Source: Candidatus Stahliibacteriota bacterium
GTDB lineage: Bacteria > Hydrothermota > UBA3073
Assembly: GCA_030627085.1 (NCBI GenBank)
Contig: DAOUSS010000040.1
Coordinates: 1-9,724 of the forward strand
Length of the DNA stretch: 9,724 bases
Reading direction: 5' to 3'
Part shown: piece by piece, positions 1 through 3,449 of the stretch
Position numbering within the stretch: the first letter of the stretch is position 1
Layout: each line of letters opens with the position of its first letter
Notes under the pieces: model-generated
What the model was told of the DNA's origin: nothing
Databases searched by the model: none
Seen by the model: only the letters and a program-made list of their open reading frames with translations
Position numbers and translations under genes: made by a program

Positions 1-34
1 ATAAGTTTCAATTCCTTATAGGTAGGCTAAAAAC
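1..34 (-). CRISPR. Leader-proximal end of a CRISPR array (first repeat plus 4 nt of spacer)
   Basis: One 30-bp unit at 5-34 reads, on the minus strand, GTTTTTAGCC...GGAATTGAAAC. It has the G-start and ATTGAAAC end typical of type I-B repeats, in which the last 8 nt become the crRNA 5' handle after Cas6 cleavage. Positions 4-1 would be the first bases of the newest spacer. The array therefore extends off the left edge and is transcribed on the minus strand, away from cas2. Only one repeat is visible, so the call rests on repeat sequence, on its position after cas4-cas1-cas2, and on the adjacent leader, not on periodicity. Confidence 0.85.
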
Positions 35-41
35 CTATTTT

Positions 42-72
42 ATTATCCCTTAAATCCATATATAATTGTCAA
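42..72 (-). promoter_or_regulatory. Candidate pre-crRNA promoter
   Basis: On the minus strand a perfect TTGACA (67-72) is followed after 19 bp by GATAAT (42-47), 5 of 6 matches to the -10 consensus. The spacer is slightly long. A start about 7 bp past the -10 would fall at position 34-35, the first base of the first CRISPR repeat, so nearly all of the transcript would be array RNA. Confidence 0.5.
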
Positions 73-84
73 ATAGCGGTTTTC

Positions 85-154
85 GTAAATCGTAAGGCGT
101 GAATGGTAAATCGTGAGCCGTACATCGTAAATCGTAAGACGTAAGTCGTAAATA
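85..154. repeat. 7-bp tandem repeat, ten units, inside the CRISPR leader
   Basis: Ten consecutive heptamers in one unbroken phase (units at 85, 92, 99, 106, 113, 120, 127, 134, 141 and 148) match the consensus GTAAATC. Three units (85, 106, 127) are exact and the rest differ at one to three positions. The same heptamer recurs between cas2 and the four-helix gene, between cas1 and the four-helix gene, and between cas1 and cas4. Confidence 0.85.
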
Positions 155-182
155 ATAAAGAAGTTATCCATTTTTGATGCTG

Positions 183-224
183 TCGTCTATCTCCCACGTT
201 TTTTACATTATCTCAGATAGACGA
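183..224. repeat. 10-bp perfect inverted repeat in the leader
   Basis: TCGTCTATCT (183-192) and AGATAGACGA (215-224) are perfect reverse complements separated by 22 bp. The element sits between two heptamer blocks in the leader. It could be a protein-binding site, an RNA hairpin in read-through transcripts from cas2, or the ends of a small inserted element. Confidence 0.6.
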
Positions 225-232
225 GGATGACC

Positions 233-260
233 GTGAATCGTACATCGTGGATCGTAAGTC
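233..260. repeat. 7-bp tandem repeat, four units, just after cas2
   Basis: Four phased heptamers of the GTAAATC family (units at 233, 240, 247 and 254) end four bases before the cas2 stop codon at 265-267. Orientation matches the 85-154 block. Confidence 0.75.
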
Positions 261-264
261 GTTA

Positions 265-528
265 CTATATTATCGTTTCTTCTCCTCCCTTCTCAAGCCC
301 TATTATCTGCCTGTCAGTATATCTGTCAGTTCTCATCGTATAGATTATGACAGAATCCTCCTCATCATTAATTATCTTCCCTAAATCAACCTTTAACTTC
401 TCCAATTTTGCATATGTAATCTCACCTTCAAATACCGAATTCTGCACCCAGGTCAGATACCTTCTACATATCTTTAACGCCTTTCCTACCCTCTTTTCAT
501 TCATATCATATACGAGAATAGTGTACAT
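265..528 (-). CDS. cas2: CRISPR-associated endonuclease/integrase subunit Cas2
   Basis: The 87-residue product has the usual Cas2 length and the ferredoxin-like start MYTILVYDMN, with the conserved acidic residue at D8 after the first beta strand, and the typical VQNSVFEGE segment near residues 28-36. Cas2 dimers bridge two Cas1 dimers to form the spacer integrase; its own nuclease activity is dispensable in studied type I systems. It is the last gene before the leader. The ATG at 526-528 has no Shine-Dalgarno: the 45 bases upstream are heptamer repeat (529-573) ending three bases before the start codon. The gene is also separated from cas1 by a four-helix-bundle gene, which is not the usual arrangement. 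Translation may rely on coupling or on a non-SD mechanism. Confidence 0.95.
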   Translation of the reverse strand: MYTILVYDMNEKRVGKALKICRRYLTWVQNSVFEGEITYAKLEKLKVDLGKIINDEEDSVIIYTMRTDRYTDRQIIGLEKGGEETII

Positions 529-531
529 ACT

Positions 532-573
532 GTGAATCGTAAATCGTGAACTGTAAATCGTTAACTGTGAATT
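532..573. repeat. 7-bp tandem repeat, six units, upstream of cas2
   Basis: Six phased heptamers (units at 532, 539, 546, 553, 560 and 567) of consensus GTAAATC/GTGAATC on the plus strand. They end next to the cas2 start codon and occupy the place where its ribosome binding site should be. They lie in the opposite orientation to the block on the other side of the four-helix gene (974-1008). Confidence 0.85.
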
Positions 574-582
574 ATGAAAAGT

Positions 583-611
583 GAGTAAAATAGTCAGGAA
601 CTATTTTACTC
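583..611. repeat. 12-bp perfect inverted repeat at the 3' end of the four-helix gene
   Basis: GAGTAAAATAGT (583-594) and ACTATTTTACTC (600-611) are perfect complements around a 5-base loop. The hairpin overlaps the last codons and the stop codon (601-603) of the four-helix gene. It resembles a weak AT-rich terminator, but only a short T-rich stretch (ACTTTTC) follows it on the minus strand. It could equally be an end of an inserted unit or an RNA stability hairpin between this gene and cas2. Confidence 0.6.
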
Positions 612-957
612 TCAGCGATTTTCTCAAGCCGATGAGCATCTTGCAAATATTGTTAAGACATTCTAACATGTTATTAAGAACTTTATCGTCCAAATATCCC
701 AACTTTTCACTGATTATCAACTGGGTTTCTAATTCCAGAGCGGAGCCGAGAGCTATTGATAGAAAATTATTGAATTCCTTTTTGCTATTTCTACCGGCGC
801 CTTCGGCTATATTGCTTGGTATTGAAATAGCAGCACGTCTCATCTGTGAGACCAATCCAAAGGTCTCGTCCTTTGGTAATTTTCGTGTAATGTTGTATAT
901 CTCTGCTACAAAATCTATACCCTTTCTCCAAACATCCAGTTTATGGTGTGGTCTCAT
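601..957 (-). CDS. Four-helix bundle protein of the 23S rRNA intervening-sequence (S23) family
   Basis: The 118-residue product carries the family hallmarks: HKLDVWRKG near the N-terminus (residues 5-13), RRAAISIPSNIAEGAGR (40-56), and GSALELETQL (71-80), followed by a C-terminal helix. These proteins fold as small four-helix bundles that oligomerise. Some are encoded in intervening sequences inside 23S rRNA genes, others stand alone, and a related fold (Avd) serves diversity-generating retroelements. Biochemical function is poorly known. The start at 955-957 is supported by a strong AAGGAGG at 963-969. It sits between cas1 and cas2 on the same strand, which is not part of standard type I-B architecture. 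Heptamer repeats of opposite orientation flank it and a 12-bp palindrome overlaps its stop. I infer that it inserted into the adaptation operon; a role in spacer acquisition is possible but unsupported. Confidence 0.9.
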   Translation of the reverse strand: MRPHHKLDVWRKGIDFVAEIYNITRKLPKDETFGLVSQMRRAAISIPSNIAEGAGRNSKKEFNNFLSIALGSALELETQLIISEKLGYLDDKVLNNMLECLNNICKMLIGLRKSLRVK

Positions 958-962
958 TCTGC

Positions 963-969
963 CCTCCTT
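963..969 (-). promoter_or_regulatory. Shine-Dalgarno of the four-helix gene
   Basis: AAGGAGG lies 5 bases before the ATG. It is the only good ribosome binding site in the cas1-to-cas2 interval, which suggests the gene came with its own translation signal. Confidence 0.7.
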
Positions 970-973
970 GCTA

Positions 974-1008
974 ACTATTCACGATTTACGATTTACAATT
1001 CACGGTCT
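974..1008. repeat. 7-bp tandem repeat, five units, between cas1 and the four-helix gene
   Basis: Phased units at 974, 981, 988, 995 and 1002 follow the complementary consensus ACGATTT/ACGATTC on the plus strand and end in ACGGTCTTTC directly against the cas1 stop codon. The block between cas1 and cas4 has the same ACGGTCTTTC ending, so the two are probably copies of one element. Confidence 0.85.
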
Positions 1009-1010
1009 TT

Positions 1011-2003
1011 CTACCATCCTGATACAAAAGGAGTGTATTCCTCTTCCCCCATAAGGTGTTTTTCTATCTTATACAAGTCTAACCTTATCATACCTTCGTA
1101 TGATACATTCCTCTTTAATCTTTTGTGTTTCACTGTATTCTTCATCCGCTCGTCAAACTCCCTTACAAATAATTCCCTACCCTTTTCATTTAGCACGATG
1201 CCGCCCAATTTCTGTTCAAAGTGCTTTGTTTTTGTCATATTCTTATTTATCAGATTGAATATTATTCTGTCTACAATTATTGGTTTGAATGGCTCTGAGA
1301 CATCGAGATTGAGTGTAAATCTTCTCTGATTGGTTGTATGCAGGAAACCAATTCTCGGGTCCAGATGTGTCTTGTATATCTCACTTAAAACCCTTGCATA
1401 CAAAAGTGAATTTCCAAAACTTATTAATGAGTTTAATCTATTCTTGGGTGGTCTTCTCGTTCTCGTCTCAAAGGCAAAGTTCTTGTTCTCCAGGATGTTA
1501 TCAAACGCATTATAGTATTGTTCTCTTATATTGCCTTCTATCGCCATAAGTTCATCTGTATAATTGCATTCTTCAATTGCTGGGCTTATTGAATTTATTC
1601 TCTCAATGTATTCTGAGACCGATTTCCCTCTATTTGCATAGTAACTTAACACCTTCTTCATATTCAATACTGCTCCCCGCACAAACCTCTTTGCGAGGTC
1701 AATTCTTTTTTCCTTGTCAAGATAGAACTCTGCCTGTTTCAATATCATATAGCCCGAATTGTAGTGCTCTCTTGGATAGAAAGTTCCCATATAATAACCA
1801 TAGTGATTAAAGTAATGGAGTGTTATCTCTTGTTGGGATAGGAATTCCAAGAGTTTCTTGTTAAGCGTGACCTCACCAAATGCCATAATCTCTTTGGTAT
1901 TTTCAACTGGCACATACTTCTTACCTTTTTCACTCTGAAAATAGAGCGTATTCTCTTTTCGTTTAAGTTCCCCATCTGAAAATATGTAAATAGTCTTCTT
2001 CAT
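1011..2003 (-). CDS. cas1: CRISPR-associated integrase Cas1 (type I-B)
   Basis: The 330-residue product is full length. It starts MKKTIYIFSDGELKRK, typical of I-B Cas1, and keeps the metal-binding active site: E156 in MAIEGNIR, H222 in GFLHTTNQ, and the acidic pair D234/E237 in LDVSEPFKP. Cas1, with Cas2, catalyses insertion of new spacers at the leader end of the array. I chose the ATG at 2001-2003; an in-frame GTG at 2007-2009 would add two residues. Neither has a Shine-Dalgarno, because a dispersed repeat (AGCCACAGATT copies at 2004-2014 and 2028-2038) abuts the start. The gene lies 113 bp after cas4 and is followed by heptamer repeats and the four-helix gene instead of directly by cas2. 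It is probably transcribed from the cas4 promoter at 2673-2701. Confidence 0.96.
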   Translation of the reverse strand: MKKTIYIFSDGELKRKENTLYFQSEKGKKYVPVENTKEIMAFGEVTLNKKLLEFLSQQEITLHYFNHYGYYMGTFYPREHYNSGYMILKQAEFYLDKEKRIDLAKRFVRGAVLNMKKVLSYYANRGKSVSEYIERINSISPAIEECNYTDELMAIEGNIREQYYNAFDNILENKNFAFETRTRRPPKNRLNSLISFGNSLLYARVLSEIYKTHLDPRIGFLHTTNQRRFTLNLDVSEPFKPIIVDRIIFNLINKNMTKTKHFEQKLGGIVLNEKGRELFVREFDERMKNTVKHKRLKRNVSYEGMIRLDLYKIEKHLMGEEEYTPFVSGW

Positions 2004-2048
2004 AGCCACAGATTACACTGATTTTGCAGCCACAGATTGCACAGATTT
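2004..2048. repeat. Dispersed-type repeat with CCACAGATT words upstream of cas1
   Basis: AGCCACAGATT occurs at 2004-2014 and again at 2028-2038, a spacing of 24 bp, with a third partial copy GCACAGATTT at 2039-2048. The first copy touches the cas1 start codon. Similar AATCTGTG..AATCTGTGGC words are, from memory, scattered through many environmental bacterial genomes; copy number in this genome cannot be seen here. Confidence 0.65.
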
Positions 2049-2061
2049 AACAAATCGGTTT

Positions 2062-2113
2062 ACGATTCACGATTTACAGTTCACGATTTACGGTCTTTCA
2101 CGCTTCACGGTCC
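2062..2113. repeat. 7-bp tandem repeat block between cas4 and cas1
   Basis: Units ACGATTC, ACGATTT, ACAGTTC, ACGATTT and ACGGTCT run in phase from 2062 to 2096. Three bases then break the phase, and ACGCTTC and ACGGTCC follow (2100-2113). Orientation matches 974-1008. The block ends four bases before the cas4 stop codon (2117-2119). Confidence 0.8.
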
Positions 2114-2116
2114 CTC

Positions 2117-2611
2117 TCACGCCCAGCAAAACTCTCTATATGCACATTTCCCACAGAATTTGTTCTTTTCAGGCTTTGGTGGAGTCTCTTTTGAGATTAT
2201 ATTTTCAATATCAGAGAATGCTCTTTGCAGCTCTTTTTCAATTTCGCCATCAAGTTCAACATATACTTTCTTTTTCTCCCTTGGAACAAGTAATTCTCCT
2301 TTTGCATCAATACCCATCTCTTTTAATCTGTATAAGTAGAACGCCAATTGCATACGGGCAGACTTCTCAAATCGAGACGACTTTTTGACCTCAGCTACTA
2401 CGATTTGACCATTTTTCTTTTTGAGTATGTCAAGTTTGATATTACCAAAAGTAATTTCCTTCTTTTCTCGTGCATAACTATCTTCGTGAATCAGTCTGCC
2501 GATTTCGATATAAGGATTATCCTGTTCGGGATTCAGCTCGTGAGCCATAAGCCACACCTCACGCGGGCAGATGTAGTAATACCAAATGAGCGTCCCAGTA
2601 ATTTTATCCAT
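2117..2611 (-). CDS. cas4: CRISPR-associated exonuclease Cas4
   Basis: The 164-residue product has the Cas4 layout: ITGTLIWYYYICPREVW at the N-terminus with C15, GRLIHE with H42, the RecB-type nuclease residues D61 (KLDIL), E74 and K76 (VAEVKKS), Q88, and a C-terminal CGKCAYREFCW giving C153, C156 and C162. The four cysteines fit a 4Fe-4S cluster. Cas4 trims prespacers and selects PAM-containing ends before Cas1-Cas2 integration. I chose ATG 2609-2611 (MDKITGT) over ATG 2645-2647. The downstream start matches the family's normal N-terminus and has GGAGGG at 2623-2628, about 11 bases away, while the upstream start has none. It is the first gene of the adaptation unit, after a near-consensus promoter. 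Confidence 0.95.
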   Translation of the reverse strand: MDKITGTLIWYYYICPREVWLMAHELNPEQDNPYIEIGRLIHEDSYAREKKEITFGNIKLDILKKKNGQIVVAEVKKSSRFEKSARMQLAFYLYRLKEMGIDAKGELLVPREKKKVYVELDGEIEKELQRAFSDIENIISKETPPKPEKNKFCGKCAYREFCWA

Positions 2612-2640
2612 TCTCAGAAAGTCCCTCCATCCTTTCCATT

Positions 2641-2659
2641 TATACATTCACGATGTATA
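2641..2659. repeat. 7-bp inverted repeat in the cas4 5' untranslated region
   Basis: TATACAT (2641-2647) and ATGTATA (2653-2659) pair around TCACG. The hairpin covers the rejected upstream ATG at 2645-2647 and includes a single decayed heptamer unit (ACGATGT, 2650-2656). It may be only the scar of a repeat insertion. Confidence 0.45.
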
Positions 2660-2672
2660 TTTAACCAGATTA

Positions 2673-2701
2673 TTTATACATCAATTATGTCAATTTGTCA
2701 A
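2673..2701 (-). promoter_or_regulatory. Promoter of the cas4-cas1-four-helix-cas2 unit
   Basis: On the minus strand, TTGACA (2696-2701), a 17-bp spacer, then TATAAA (2673-2678). This is a perfect -35 with optimal spacing and 5 of 6 matches at the -10. Transcription would start near 2666, about 55 bases before the chosen cas4 ATG. A second overlapping TTGACA lies at 2688-2693. It is the best promoter-like sequence in the window and indicates that the adaptation genes can be transcribed independently of the interference operon. Confidence 0.7.
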
Positions 2702-2710
2702 AAAACATCT

Positions 2711-2908
2711 AACAGGGACTTGCAAGAGACTTTAAGAGACGATTTATTTAGACAACAGACAACCCCGTAAAGTGTAAAGTCGCTATGCTCCAACGGGGCA
2801 AGCAGACAACAGACTAAATAAGAAATGCCAACCAAAAAGTCTTTGGTCTACTGTCTTTGGTCTTATGGCTTAATTTAATTCTCATACGAGTCTCGTTCAG
2901 TCCCTGTT
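2711..2908. repeat. MITE-like nested palindromic element between the DUF3024-like gene and cas4
   Basis: This gene-free stretch is bounded by perfect 10-bp inverted repeats AACAGGGACT (2711-2720) and AGTCCCTGTT (2899-2908). A further GAGACT word sits inside each end. Nested inside are TTATTTAG (2744-2751) with CTAAATAA (2814-2821), 11-bp direct repeats AGACAACAGAC (2750-2760, 2804-2814), CCCCGT (2763-2768) with ACGGGG (2793-2798), and a direct repeat GTCTTTGGTC (2839-2848, 2853-2862). I see no protein of its own. It looks like a non-autonomous repeat element or a composite of several dispersed repeats. Confidence 0.55.
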
Positions 2909-2973
2909 GAGAAAAAACTGGCGGGTAGTACAAAAAATAAAAAAACTTCACTGTTTGACACTTCAGAAATTCG

Positions 2974-3306
2974 CTATTCCCAGAACACATCATAGGTATT
3001 ATCCTTAACCCAGTCAAGACATTCTTTTAGTGTCCCGATAAGTTCAAATATATTATGCCATTTTCCCGTATGTCGAAAATATGCAAGTTGATATGTGTCA
3101 TCCCCTCGCCACTGGAGTCTCGCAACAGGGTCTTCATACCAGCATTTGCCATAGTAATTCCAGACAGTAGCATAGATATAAAGGTCATTCAGCCTCGTTT
3201 TAACCCTTATGCTTTTGACCCTCTCGTTGAGGAAATGCGCCTTAGCATAATCCTCAATAAATCGAACTGCCTCTTCTTTACTCATAGAAGGATTTCTCAC
3301 CCACAT
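2974..3306 (-). CDS. DUF3024-like protein of unknown function
   Basis: The 110-residue product has no recognised Cas motif. Its C-terminal half (about residues 58-110) reads DPVARLQW, then YQLAYFRHTGKWH, then LKECLDWVKDNTYDVFWE. This resembles the DUF3024 pattern of a P-(I/V)-A-(R/Q)-L strand, a W/Y-x-L-Y-W..G(R/K)WH strand, and a helix ending in (I/V)FWG. The N-terminal half begins with a helix (EEAVRFIEDYAKAHF). No signal peptide or membrane segment is visible. I chose ATG 3304-3306 because GAGGAG lies 10 bases upstream at 3317-3322; an in-frame TTG at 3397-3399 would add 31 residues but has no ribosome site. It sits 143 bp after cas3 on the same strand, before the cas4 promoter, so it may be carried on the interference transcript. 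Family assignment is from memory of the pattern and is moderate; function is unknown. Confidence 0.6.
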   Translation of the reverse strand: MWVRNPSMSKEEAVRFIEDYAKAHFLNERVKSIRVKTRLNDLYIYATVWNYYGKCWYEDPVARLQWRGDDTYQLAYFRHTGKWHNIFELIGTLKECLDWVKDNTYDVFWE

Positions 3307-3316
3307 TTTAGAAGAT

Positions 3317-3322
3317 CTCCTC
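3317..3322 (-). promoter_or_regulatory. Shine-Dalgarno deciding the start of the DUF3024-like gene
   Basis: GAGGAG lies 10 bases before ATG 3304-3306 and supports the 110-residue product over the longer TTG-initiated reading. Confidence 0.6.
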
Positions 3323-3449
3323 TGCTTTTTCACTGTCTCTTGTCCCCTCAGTTTTTTATCTCTCACAGGTAGAAGACCGTATAGGTTTTTTGAAATCAAG
3401 TTGTGATTAGCTTTATTTTGTTTCGTTTACGCATCAAAGTTATTTTTGA

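Larger units (their letters stand above)
35..264 (-). promoter_or_regulatory. CRISPR leader region between cas2 and the array
   Basis: This 230-bp gene-free stretch lies between the cas2 stop codon and the first repeat, where leaders sit. In transcription order it holds a four-unit 7-bp repeat block (233-260), a 10-bp inverted repeat (183-192 with 215-224), a ten-unit 7-bp repeat block (85-154), and an AT-rich repeat-proximal part with a promoter-like pair. In type I systems the repeat-proximal leader directs Cas1-Cas2 integration and drives pre-crRNA transcription. Which bases do that here is inferred from position. Confidence 0.7.

Noticed and set aside
85..154. A second CRISPR array
   Set aside because: The units are 7 bp with no spacers, so this is a simple tandem repeat.
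601..957. A 23S rRNA intervening sequence
   Set aside because: The protein belongs to that family, but no rRNA sequence flanks it, so this is a stand-alone gene and not an rRNA insert.
601..957. A diversity-generating retroelement (Avd-like gene)
   Set aside because: No reverse transcriptase or template/variable repeat pair is present, and the sequence matches the S23 branch better.
581..1329. Plus-strand open frames opposite the four-helix gene and cas1
   Set aside because: They run antisense to clearly recognisable genes, have no family-like motifs, and follow repeat sequence in part.
2612..2647. Upstream ATG for Cas4
   Set aside because: It has no Shine-Dalgarno, lies in a hairpin, and adds 12 residues before the conserved Cas4 N-terminus.
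2037..2770. Plus-strand open frames opposite cas4
   Set aside because: They are antisense shadows of cas4 with no ribosome sites or recognisable motifs.
2909..2973. Intrinsic terminator after the DUF3024-like gene
   Set aside because: The minus strand has T-runs here, but I could not form a convincing stem before them; the ACTTCA words are direct, not inverted, repeats.
2814..3017. 67-residue minus-strand frame at the end of the DUF3024-like gene
   Set aside because: It overlaps the DUF3024-like gene in another frame, runs through the repeat element, and has no recognisable content.
3307..3399. TTG-initiated longer form of the DUF3024-like protein
   Set aside because: There is no ribosome site at the TTG, and GAGGAG precedes the internal ATG at 3304-3306.
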